A stretch of 64,000 nt of DNA from Gluconacetobacter tumulicola (GTDB lineage Bacteria; Pseudomonadota; Alphaproteobacteria; Acetobacterales; Acetobacteraceae), in assembly GCF_014174215.1 (NCBI RefSeq), contig NZ_JABEQL010000005.1, positions 160,604-224,603 of the forward strand, written 5' to 3'. Within the stretch, counting starts at the first letter, position 1. Every line of letters starts with the position of its first letter. The notes beneath the pieces are model-generated. The model saw nothing but the letters and a program-made list of their open reading frames with translations, was not told the DNA's origin and did no database searches. The translations under genes and the position numbers were made by a program. Positions 34,943 to 42,768 of this stretch are shown here, piece by piece.

Positions 34943-36481
34943 ATGTTAAGACGCGATCTCGTGAAGACCGGGGCGGGTGTGTCGCTGCTGTCGCTGCTGG
35001 GGGCAGGCGCGCGCGCGGCCCATGCCGACGTGCCGGGCGCCCCCGCGCCGACCGGGGCCTTCGATGCCAGCACGGTGCGGCGGATCGCCGAACGCCTGTC
35101 GCGCAGCGCCTATCGCGCGCCCGAGCAGACGCTGCCTTCGGCGATCGATTCGCTGAATTTCGACCAGTACCGCTCGATCGCCTATCGCGAGGATCAGGCG
35201 CTGTGGCACGGCCAGAATCTGGCCTTCGACGTGGAGTTCTTCCCGCGCGGGTTTCTCTACCGTCCGCGCATCGAGATCTATGAGGTCGCGGACGGCAAAT
35301 CGTCGCCGGTGCCCTACAGTCCCGACCTGTTCACTTATGGCGACCCGAAGCTGAAGGTCGCGGATAATGTGGGTTTTGCCGGGTTGCGGCTGCGCTATGC
35401 GATCAACACGCCGGGCGTGATGGAGGAATTCTGCGTCTTTCTCGGCGCGTCCTATTTCCGCGCGGTGGCGAAGGGGCAGAATTACGGCCTGTCGGCGCGG
35501 GGTTTTGCCGATGGAACGGGTAATCCGAAGGGCGAGGAATTCGCGCTGTTCCGCGCCTTCTGGCTGGAGAAGCCACAGCCGGGCGTCGATTCCGTGGTCG
35601 TGCATGCGCTGCTGGACAGCCCCTCGGTCGCGGGGGCCTTCAGCTTCACCATCCGCCCGGGTGACATGACCGTCTTTGACGTTCAATCCTACGTGTATCC
35701 GCGCACGAAGATCGACGAGCCGGGCATCGCGCCGCTGACGGGCATGTTCTATTTCGACGCCAACGACCGCAATCATGTCGATGACTGGCGCCCCGCCGCG
35801 CATGACAGCGAGGCACTGTCGATCTGGACCGGCAGCGGCCAGCAATTGTGGCGGCCGCTGCGCAATCCGCGCGACCTGCAATTCTCGGCTTTTTCGGACA
35901 ATTCGGTGCGCGGCTTCGGCCTGATGCAGCGCAAGCGTGCCTTCGCCGATTTCGAGGATCTGGCGCTGAATTACGAAAAACGTCCGTCGCTGTGGATCGA
36001 ACCGATCGGTGACTGGGGCGCCGGTGCGGTTGATCTGGTGGAAATTCCAACGCCGAACGAGGTGAACGACAATATCGTCTCGTTCTGGCGTCCGGGCGGC
36101 GGGCTGGCGGCGGGGAAGGAATATGCCTTTACCTATCGCATGTACTGGGGGTGGGATACACCCTGGCCGACCCGGCTGGCGCGGATTGCCGCCACCCGCG
36201 TGGGCGCGGTGACCGACGATCCGGCCGCGCGGTTCTTCGCGATCGATTTCAGCGGCGCACCGTTCGACAATCTGCCCCCCGATGCCAGGTTCCATCTGGT
36301 GCCCAGCAGTTCGGCCGGCACGATCCGCAATGTTGTGGTCGAGCCTGATCCGGCCATCCATGGCTGGCGCACGACATTCGAATTCGCGCCCGGTGACGCC
36401 AAGATCGCCGAGCTGACCTGTGTTCTGGCCAATGATGCGGGGCCGGTATCCGAGCAATGGACCTATCGATGGACACCCTAG
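34943..36481 (+). CDS. opgG: Periplasmic glucan biosynthesis protein (MdoG/OpgG-OpgD family)
   Basis: A 512-residue secreted protein. The N-terminus LRRDLVKTGAGVSLLSLLGA is a twin-arginine-type signal, as in OpgD, and is cleaved probably near residue 28. The mature part shows SIAYREDQALWHGQNLAFDV, EFFPRGFLYRPRIEIYEVAD, FADGTGNPKGEEFALFRAFW and a C-terminal beta-sandwich. OpgG/OpgD act in the periplasm on the beta-glucan backbone made by OpgH. The downstream opgH overlaps its end by 25 bases. The Tat-like signal favours OpgD, the operon with opgH favours OpgG; only one copy is present here. Confidence 0.92.
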   Translation: MLRRDLVKTGAGVSLLSLLGAGARAAHADVPGAPAPTGAFDASTVRRIAERLSRSAYRAPEQTLPSAIDSLNFDQYRSIAYREDQALWHGQNLAFDVEFFPRGFLYRPRIEIYEVADGKSSPVPYSPDLFTYGDPKLKVADNVGFAGLRLRYAINTPGVMEEFCVFLGASYFRAVAKGQNYGLSARGFADGTGNPKGEEFALFRAFWLEKPQPGVDSVVVHALLDSPSVAGAFSFTIRPGDMTVFDVQSYVYPRTKIDEPGIAPLTGMFYFDANDRNHVDDWRPAAHDSEALSIWTGSGQQLWRPLRNPRDLQFSAFSDNSVRGFGLMQRKRAFADFEDLALNYEKRPSLWIEPIGDWGAGAVDLVEIPTPNEVNDNIVSFWRPGGGLAAGKEYAFTYRMYWGWDTPWPTRLARIAATRVGAVTDDPAARFFAIDFSGAPFDNLPPDARFHLVPSSSAGTIRNVVVEPDPAIHGWRTTFEFAPGDAKIAELTCVLANDAGPVSEQWTYRWTP

Positions 36482-38664
36482 GCGAGAGCGCGCGGACGGG
36501 CGCGGACGGCGGGTTCGGGCGTGGACCGGGCGGCGGCGGCTTTCGCGCCCTGCCTGACGAATCCCCGATGGGGATGGCGACGCAATCGCTGTCGGCGCTG
36601 CCGCTGACGCACGGCCGGCCGCGTACGCCGGTGACCGAACCCGCGCTGATGGCGCTGCGGCGGCTGGCGGTGATCGGTTCGGCCACCCTGCTGACGGCTT
36701 ATGGCGCCTACGAGATGAACCGGGTGCTGAACTCGGCGGGCTATTCGGTGCTGGGCGTGGTCGTGCTGGTGCTGTTCGTGCTGCTGTTTCAGTGGATTGC
36801 GCTGGCCTTCGCCTCCGCCTTGGGCGGTTTCGTGTCGCTGTTGCGGCATGGCGGACTGGGGCTGGGGATTGCGCGGGAGGGGCCGTTGCCTTCGCTGTCC
36901 AGTCGTACCGCCCTGCTGATGCCGACCTATAATGAAAGCCCGGGGCGGGTAATGGCCGGGCTGCGCGCCATGTATGACAGCCTGGCGGCGACGGGCCGGC
37001 TGGAATCGTTCGATTTCTTCATCCTGTCCGACACCACCAATCCTGATGTGTGGGTCGAGGAAGAGGCCGCGTTCCTGGCCCTGCGGGCCGCGACGGGTGG
37101 GGATGCGCGCATCTTCTACCGTCGGCGGCCGGTGAATACCGAGCGCAAGGCGGGCAACATTGCCGAATGGGTGCGCCGCTTCGGCGGGGCCTACGCGCAG
37201 ATGCTCACGCTGGATGCCGACAGCCTGATGGCGGGCGCAACGGTGGTGCGCATCGTTGCCGCGATGGAGCGCCATCCGGGTGTGGGCCTGATCCAGACCC
37301 TGCCGGAAATCGTCAACGGCACCACGCTGTTCGCGCGCATGCAGCAATTCGCGGGCCGGGTCTATGGACCGCTGATCGCCCACGGCATTGCCTGGTGGCA
37401 CGGCGCGGAGGGCAATTACTGGGGGCATAATGCGGTGATCCGCACCCGTGCCTTCGCCGAGCAGGCCGGTCTGCCGCACCTGCCGGGGCGCAAGCCCTTC
37501 GGCGGCCATATCCTCAGCCACGATTTTGTCGAGGCCGCGCTGATGCGCCGGGGTGGCTGGGCCATCCACATGGTGCCGGGCCTGTCTGGTTCGTACGAGG
37601 AGAGCCCGCCCTCGCTGACCGACATCGCGATCCGCGACCGTCGCTGGTGCCAGGGCAATCTGCAGCATGCCAAGGTGGTGGGGACGCGCGGCCTGAACTG
37701 GGTCAGCCGGATGCATATGCTGATGGGCATCGGCTCCTACGTTACCTCGCCGATGTGGCTGCTGTTCCTGCTCGCGGGTATCCTGATCTCGCTGCAGTCC
37801 CGCTTCGAGAAGCCGGAATATTTCGGCGACACCAAATCCTTGTATCCGAACTGGCCGCACGTCGATCCCCAACAGGCGAAATACGTGTTCATCGTCACCA
37901 TGGGGATCCTGCTGGCGCCCAAGCTGCTGGCCTATGTGGCGCTGCTGTTCGATCCGGCGGCGCGCCGGGGCTGCGGCGGGGCGGTGCGGGCGGCGCTGTC
38001 GGTGCTGGTCGAGACGCTGATCGGCGGCCTGGTTGCGCCGGTGGCGATGCTGATCCAGACCTCTGGTGTGCTGTCGATCCTGCTGGGGCGGGATTCGGGT
38101 TGGAATGCGCAGCGGCGTGACGATGGCGGGGTGCCGTTCATGGAGACGGTGCGGGGCTACTGGGTCTATACGCTGTTCGGCCTGGTTCTGGGCGGATGTG
38201 CGTGGAGCGTGTCGATCCCGCTGTTCCTGTGGATGACGCCGGTGCTGCTGGGGCTGGTCTTTGCCATCCCGCTGGCGGCTGCGACCAGCAGCCGCGATGC
38301 CGGACAGGCGCTGCTGCGTGTCGGGCTGCTGCTGATCCCCGAGGAGACGTCGCCGCCGGACATCCTGCGCCGCGCCGCCGCCGCCAATGCCGCCCGGCCG
38401 GAGGCCGAGGGGGGCGAGGCGATCCATCTGCTGCTGGCCGACCCGGCGCTGATGGCGGCGCACCGCGTGATGCTGCCGCCGCCGCGACGGCCCGGCGACC
38501 CGATCAATCCCGATCTGCTGGTGGGCTTGCTGAAACTGGCGGAAAGCCCCAATGCCGACAGCGCCGCTTTGCGATTGGGGCGGACGGAAAAGGCTGCGGT
38601 GCTGGGCAGTGCGGATGGTCTGGCGCGGCTCGACGCCCTGCGGGGCAGTGGGTTGCGCGCCTGA
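36457..38664 (+). CDS. opgH: Glucans biosynthesis glucosyltransferase OpgH (MdoH)
   Basis: A 735-residue membrane GT2-family enzyme. Two N-terminal helices surround a cytoplasmic segment; the catalytic domain starts LLMPTYNESPGRVMAGLRAM and has LSDTTNPD, LTLDADSLMAGATVVRIVAA (D-x-D) and the acceptor-binding DRRWCQGNLQHAKVVGTRGL (R/Q-x2-R-W). Several helices follow. It polymerises beta-1,2-linked glucose from UDP-glucose and exports it. Start codons at 36457 and 36469 are both possible. The gene overlaps opgG, so the two are coupled. Confidence 0.95.
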   Translation: MDLSMDTLGESARTGADGGFGRGPGGGGFRALPDESPMGMATQSLSALPLTHGRPRTPVTEPALMALRRLAVIGSATLLTAYGAYEMNRVLNSAGYSVLGVVVLVLFVLLFQWIALAFASALGGFVSLLRHGGLGLGIAREGPLPSLSSRTALLMPTYNESPGRVMAGLRAMYDSLAATGRLESFDFFILSDTTNPDVWVEEEAAFLALRAATGGDARIFYRRRPVNTERKAGNIAEWVRRFGGAYAQMLTLDADSLMAGATVVRIVAAMERHPGVGLIQTLPEIVNGTTLFARMQQFAGRVYGPLIAHGIAWWHGAEGNYWGHNAVIRTRAFAEQAGLPHLPGRKPFGGHILSHDFVEAALMRRGGWAIHMVPGLSGSYEESPPSLTDIAIRDRRWCQGNLQHAKVVGTRGLNWVSRMHMLMGIGSYVTSPMWLLFLLAGILISLQSRFEKPEYFGDTKSLYPNWPHVDPQQAKYVFIVTMGILLAPKLLAYVALLFDPAARRGCGGAVRAALSVLVETLIGGLVAPVAMLIQTSGVLSILLGRDSGWNAQRRDDGGVPFMETVRGYWVYTLFGLVLGGCAWSVSIPLFLWMTPVLLGLVFAIPLAAATSSRDAGQALLRVGLLLIPEETSPPDILRRAAAANAARPEAEGGEAIHLLLADPALMAAHRVMLPPPRRPGDPINPDLLVGLLKLAESPNADSAALRLGRTEKAAVLGSADGLARLDALRGSGLRA

Positions 38665-38669
38665 ATGAT

Positions 38670-38697
38670 GGGGCAGGATGCGCCAGCGTCCTGCCCC
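38670..38697. terminator. Hairpin between opgH and a convergent gene
   Basis: GGGGCAGGA and TCCTGCCCC form a perfect 9-bp stem around a 10-base loop. It lies between the convergent stops of opgH (38664) and the secreted protein (38708). There is no T-tract, so termination in both directions is likely but unproven. Confidence 0.5.
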
Positions 38698-38707
38698 TGA
38701 CGGCTGT

Positions 38708-39121
38708 TTACTTCGACGGCGCGGCGGGCTGGTCCAGCGCCATGCAGGCGCGGGTCAGCTTGGGGTCGTTGCCGTTCTTTTCACACAATGCGGTGGCGTC
38801 TGGACTGCAGGACTGGACTGCGGTTTCGAAATCCGTTTCCAGCACATCACGCGCGACCCCGACATCGGGATCGTTGGTCCGTTTCTGTTCGGCTTCCAGC
38901 GTGTCCTGGGTCTTGTGCAGTTCGGTCAGGGCGTCGACGCATGGCTGGCTGGTGGCGTTGGGGTCGCTTTGCAGGACCGCGACCAGTTTCTGTAGTTCGA
39001 CCGTGGTGGAGGACGGCGCCCCCTCCTCATCGTCCTGCGCGATCGCGGGAGAGGCGGCGAGGATGCCGGACAGGAACAGGATGGCCAGCCGGCCGGGATG
39101 GGTGATCGTCACACTGGGCAT
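38708..39121 (-). CDS. Small secreted protein of unknown function
   Basis: A 137-residue protein with a clear signal peptide (RLAILFLSGILAASPAIA) followed by an acidic DDEEGAPSS segment. The mature part has four cysteines (QPCVDALTEL, QSCSPDATALCEKNG and TRACMALD), which may form two disulfides in the periplasm. I do not recognise the family. It stands alone between opgH and the Ivy-type gene. Confidence 0.7.
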   Translation of the reverse strand: MPSVTITHPGRLAILFLSGILAASPAIAQDDEEGAPSSTTVELQKLVAVLQSDPNATSQPCVDALTELHKTQDTLEAEQKRTNDPDVGVARDVLETDFETAVQSCSPDATALCEKNGNDPKLTRACMALDQPAAPSK

Positions 39122-39300
39122 TCCACTGGCGCGAGGCCCCGGGGACGCGACGCGTGCTGCTCGACAGCGATCCCGTGCTTTCCCCGGGGGGCGCCGGGCC
39201 AGTCTGGCGGCGGCGCCGCGGGATCGGCGGGACTATGGCAGGAAGTGCCGATGGACGAAAGGGTGCCGGGCGCGACGCCCGCCTGCGCCCCGCGATGCTT

Positions 39301-39732
39301 TCAAGGGGAAGGTGGATTGTGGGCGGCGTAGTTCCGCAGCAGAAGGGCCTGGATGTCCTCATCGGGATTGCCCAGCCAGCTTTGCAGGAACGGATGCTGC
39401 GCGTCGGGCCGGACATGCAGCAACCCCCAGGCGGCGTGGCCATCGGCCGCGAAAACGATATCGAGCTGGTTGTTGCCGCAATCGTGCGGCTTGCACAGAT
39501 GCCCCAGAAGATAGGCGTGGCCGCCGGTTGCGACCTGCGTCACGGGCGTCGACGTGGCCTGTCCGCGACTGATCCAATCCGGAAAGCGCTGCATGACGAC
39601 ATAGGCCCGGCGATAGGCGGCCTCGAGCAGCAGGTCGGCGGTTTGCGGCGGTTCGGTCGCCCTGGCGGGATGGTCGATCAGAAGCAGGGCAATGGAGCAG
39701 GCATGGATGAGACGCGTAAGACGACACGGCAC
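39301..39732 (-). CDS. Ivy-family lysozyme inhibitor
   Basis: A 143-residue periplasmic protein. The GTG at 39732 (AGGAG 10 bases upstream) gives CRLTRLIHACSIALLLIDHP and a cleavage site after ARA. The hallmark is LCKPHDCGNNQLDIVF: C-K-P-H-D-C is the disulfide loop by which Ivy blocks the active site of C-type lysozymes. LLLEAAYRRAYVVMQRFPDW and the C-terminal WLGNPDEDIQALLLRNY also fit. It could protect peptidoglycan from host or environmental lysozyme, or restrain the cell's own lytic enzymes. The frame opens further to 39804 without family likeness. Confidence 0.85.
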   Translation of the reverse strand: MPCRLTRLIHACSIALLLIDHPARATEPPQTADLLLEAAYRRAYVVMQRFPDWISRGQATSTPVTQVATGGHAYLLGHLCKPHDCGNNQLDIVFAADGHAAWGLLHVRPDAQHPFLQSWLGNPDEDIQALLLRNYAAHNPPSP

Positions 39733-39997
39733 GTCGGCATGGCTCCTGAGATGAAGGTGAGCGTCTTCCGGCGCTGCCTGATACCGGCACGCCGTCAGAT
39801 TCATGCCAAAACCTTCGGCTGCCCGAGGTCACAGGACGCTTATCCGGGCGCGAAGTTTAAAATATTCTTCCCGTAGCCCATTTTTGGGGAGGAAACGTAA
39901 AGCGGGGCTACCCGTGGCAGGGTGCGTCCGTCTGGTGTAGGATCGCCCCATCAGCCGCGTGCCGGCGCACCGCCCGTTCAGGAATATCGTCCCCGCC

Positions 39998-40276
39998 ATG
40001 CGCCAGCGTTTCGCGCCCTCGTCTGTCTTGCCCCGGTTACCGAATCCGAAAAAGCTCAAGCTCGGGGTGCTGGTCGTGCTTGCCGTGGCTTATGGCGTGC
40101 TGTTCGCGACCTTGTCGCGGCATCCCAAGGCGCCGCCCAAGCCGCGTTACACCGCCATTCCGGTGGCGGTGGTCAAGACCGCGCCACAGATCGGGGCCGC
40201 CCCGCCGGCGCCTTCCGTGCAGCTTCAGCCGGTGCCGACGGTCGAGGTTCCGCAACCTCGCCTGACGATCCGCTGA
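39998..40276 (+). CDS. Small single-pass membrane protein, hypothetical
   Basis: A 92-residue product from the ATG at 39998. PNPKKLKLGVLVVLAVAYGV is a basic region leading into one membrane helix, followed by a Pro-rich tail (APPKPRYTAIPVAVVKTAPQ). The layout resembles small TonB-like or periplasmic linker proteins, but nothing specific is recognised. No strong Shine-Dalgarno is visible and a GTG at 39959 is an alternative start, so it may or may not be a gene. Confidence 0.45.
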   Translation: MRQRFAPSSVLPRLPNPKKLKLGVLVVLAVAYGVLFATLSRHPKAPPKPRYTAIPVAVVKTAPQIGAAPPAPSVQLQPVPTVEVPQPRLTIR

Positions 40277-40316
40277 AGCGGCGGGCCGCCGCCGGCCCGC
40301 TTTCCCGATCGCGTTT

Positions 40317-40784
40317 TCAGGCCGGCGCCTGGCAGACATCGACCCAGATGGCCTCGGTCAGTTCGGCCAGCCGGTCGGGCGACAGGCGCACGGCGCTGTT
40401 GATCGCGCCGGCGGCGGGAATGACCGTTTCGAAAGCGCGCAGCGATACGTCGCAATAGACCGGTAGCGGGGCGGGCAGCCCGAACGGACAGACGCCACCC
40501 ACCGGGTGGCTGGTCAATTGCTCGACCTCCGCGCGGTCGAGCATGCGCGGCTTGTGGCCGAAGGCATCCTTGGTCTTGCGATTGTCCAGCCGGGCGGTGC
40601 CGGCCGCAACCACCAGCACCACCTGTTCGCCCAGTCGCAGCGAGATGGTCTTGGCGATCTGCGCGGGATGCGTGCCGTGCGCGGCGGCGGCCTCGGCCAC
40701 CGTTGCGGTCGGCTGGTCCAGTTCGATGATGGCCAGGTCGGGCGCGCGCTCGGCCAGGAAGGCGCGGACGGAGTCCAGGCTCAT
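40317..40784 (-). CDS. YbaK/EbsC-family aminoacyl-tRNA deacylase
   Basis: A 155-residue YbaK/ProX-domain protein. The family blocks are THPAQIAKTISLRLGEQVVL with the conserved Lys, AAGTARLDNRKTKDAFGHK, and HPVGGVCPFGLPAPLPVYCD with the G-G-x-x-P-F/P-G motif. Relatives hydrolyse mischarged aminoacyl-tRNAs such as Cys- or Ala-tRNA(Pro). It stands 111 bases downstream of the antiporter start region's opposite end, in its own unit. Confidence 0.9.
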   Translation of the reverse strand: MSLDSVRAFLAERAPDLAIIELDQPTATVAEAAAAHGTHPAQIAKTISLRLGEQVVLVVAAGTARLDNRKTKDAFGHKPRMLDRAEVEQLTSHPVGGVCPFGLPAPLPVYCDVSLRAFETVIPAAGAINSAVRLSPDRLAELTEAIWVDVCQAPA

Positions 40785-40895
40785 CGGGCGGAATGGGGAA
40801 AGGGGGTGGACATGGGCAACGGCTCCTTGGGCATCCCTGACGCGTCTCGCGCCGTATCCTGGCCCGTCTGCCAGATGTCGTCGAGTGCGGGGGAC

Positions 40896-42092
40896 TCATG
40901 CCTCCCGGTCGCCGCCGAACAGGCGGAACATCGGGCCGGTCAGCACGGTTGAGATCACGGCCAGCAGCATGAGCGAGGCAAAGGCGAAGTTGGAGACCAT
41001 GCCGCGCTGGTGCAGGATGGTGGCGGCGACGATTTCCATCAGCCCCTTGCATTGCAGCAGGGCCCCGGCCGCCAGCGCCCGCCGGCCGCGGAGGCCGGGT
41101 GACGGCGGATACAGCCAGACCGCGCCCAGCTTGCTGGCGATCGACACCCCGACCAGCAGCAGCGACGCCAGGATGGAGGGAAAGGTCAGGGCGCGGCCGT
41201 CGATATGCATGCCGCTATGGCCGAAGAAGAGTGGCGCGAGCCAGACCAGCGCCAGGCTGCCCACCTGTTCGACCGGCAGGCGACGTAACCAGCGGGGCGG
41301 CATCAGCGCGCCGGCGGCATAGGCGCCGATCAGCTCATGCAGGCCCAACTGCATGCTGGCCCATGATCCGGCCGCGAGCCATACCGGCAGCACCGCCCAG
41401 ATCAGCCAGAGGGGCGGTGCGGGAAAACGGCGGGTTGCCCAGCCGCTGACCACCACCATCGCGCCCAGCAGCATGACCGCCAGGATCTGGAGATGGCTCC
41501 ATCCATGCAGCGCGGCGGAGCCCTTGGCCGCGAATTGCAGCGCCGCCAGCCCGGTCCACAGCGCCATGTCGTCCACGACGGCCAGCCGCAGCGCCAATTG
41601 TCCGACCCCCCGTTCGGTGGGGGCCAGTTCGCGGACGATGCCGATCAGGACCGGCAGGGCGCTGACGGCGATGCACAGGCCGATCGCCATGGCGCCGACC
41701 CAATTCTGCCCGTCCGGCGCCTGCCAGTCTGGCTGGGGCATCAGCACCGCATGGACCAGCAGCGTGCCGATGCCGAACGGTATGGCCAGGGCGACGAATG
41801 CGCTGCCCAGTAGCCGGGGCAGGGAGGTTTCCGGCATGGCGGTCGATGGGTCCTCGCCGGGGTGCTGCCACATTTCCAGCCCGGCGGTGAAGGCCAGGAT
41901 CAATACGGCCACCCAGCCGATCAGGTCGCCTGTGGCGGACGGCACGCCAAGCCGATCGACGGGCCAGCCCGTCACGGCGATCAGGATACCCACCACGATC
42001 GGCAGCACCGCGATCGGAATCGTCCGCCCCAGCAGGCGCCAGGCCAGCCAGGGAACCATCACGAATACGCCGAAATCCGCGATGACATTCAT
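40896..42092 (-). CDS. CPA2-type cation/proton antiporter
   Basis: A 398-residue protein with about 12 hydrophobic segments. It shows VPWLAWRLLGRTIPIAVLPI at the start, the ion-binding region CIAVSALPVLIGIVRELAPT and LRLAVVDDMALWTGLAALQF (Asp pair), and AYAAGALMPPRW later. C-terminal regulatory domains are absent. It probably exchanges Na+ or K+ for protons, useful in an acid-producing organism. Upstream, 225 bases separate it from a divergent secreted protein. Confidence 0.87.
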   Translation of the reverse strand: MNVIADFGVFVMVPWLAWRLLGRTIPIAVLPIVVGILIAVTGWPVDRLGVPSATGDLIGWVAVLILAFTAGLEMWQHPGEDPSTAMPETSLPRLLGSAFVALAIPFGIGTLLVHAVLMPQPDWQAPDGQNWVGAMAIGLCIAVSALPVLIGIVRELAPTERGVGQLALRLAVVDDMALWTGLAALQFAAKGSAALHGWSHLQILAVMLLGAMVVVSGWATRRFPAPPLWLIWAVLPVWLAAGSWASMQLGLHELIGAYAAGALMPPRWLRRLPVEQVGSLALVWLAPLFFGHSGMHIDGRALTFPSILASLLLVGVSIASKLGAVWLYPPSPGLRGRRALAAGALLQCKGLMEIVAATILHQRGMVSNFAFASLMLLAVISTVLTGPMFRLFGGDREA

Positions 42093-42317
42093 GCCGTCCG
42101 TGCGACTCCGCGTGCTGCTGACCGTTATCTATGCGTTCCATGCATATATTAAATGATGTTCAGGGATCAATCGGGGACGATGGCCGGGCCGTTGACCGCC
42201 CGTGCCCGCATGGCGGGCGACCCATGCGGCTGGCCCGGTTCTGCCATACGATGGACCTATTCCCGCCATGACGGCATGGTTCCGTGCGCTGTAGTTACAG
42301 AATGTGAGAATCGATTG

Positions 42318-42710
42318 ATGACGATCCGGAAATCCCTGCTTGCTCTTGCCCTGCCCATGACCGTTCTGGCGGGTGGGCTGACCACCGCCATGCCGGCTGC
42401 CCGCGCGGCGGATGACGCCTGTACCCAGTCCCGCAACCAGTCGACGGCGCCGGGATGGGATGTCGCCGGTCGCCTGGCCCAGCGCGAGGATTGCCTGGCG
42501 GGCCGTGGCCGTGCCTATCGCGATGGGGTGACGAACGGCGTGCAGCAGCGGGTACAAAGCGGTCGCGATGCCGTCGACGCCGTGCGCAATACGCCGCAGC
42601 GCCAGATGGACCGTCTGCGCAACGCCGGCACGACCGAACAGAACCGTCTGAATGCGCTGGGTCAGCAGACGCGGACGAACGCAGCCAACATGCTGACGGG
42701 AGGGTTGTAA
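42318..42710 (+). CDS. Small secreted hypothetical protein
   Basis: A 130-residue protein with a signal peptide (KSLLALALPMTVLAGGLTTA, cleaved after ARA). The mature part is polar and rich in Gln, Arg and Asn (RNQSTAPGWDVAGRLAQRED, GVQQRVQSGRDAVDAVRNTP) and probably helical. Two cysteines may form a disulfide. I do not recognise the family. A strong hairpin follows the gene. Confidence 0.7.
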   Translation: MTIRKSLLALALPMTVLAGGLTTAMPAARAADDACTQSRNQSTAPGWDVAGRLAQREDCLAGRGRAYRDGVTNGVQQRVQSGRDAVDAVRNTPQRQMDRLRNAGTTEQNRLNALGQQTRTNAANMLTGGL

Positions 42711-42721
42711 AAGACTGCGAT

Positions 42722-42755
42722 GACCCGCCCGGATCGTGTGATCCAGGCGGGTCAC
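42722..42755. terminator. Strong hairpin between convergent genes
   Basis: TGACCCGCC-c-GGATC pairs with GATCC-a-GGCGGGTCA around the loop GTGT, a 14-bp stem with one mismatch. It lies between the stops at 42710 and 42769, so it probably terminates both transcripts. Confidence 0.65.
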
Positions 42756-42768
42756 CGTTCTGCCGGCT

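Noticed and set aside
36478..38463. 661-codon open frame opposite opgH
   Set aside because: Arg/Gln/His-rich composition with no domain; the opgH frame carries all the glycosyltransferase motifs.
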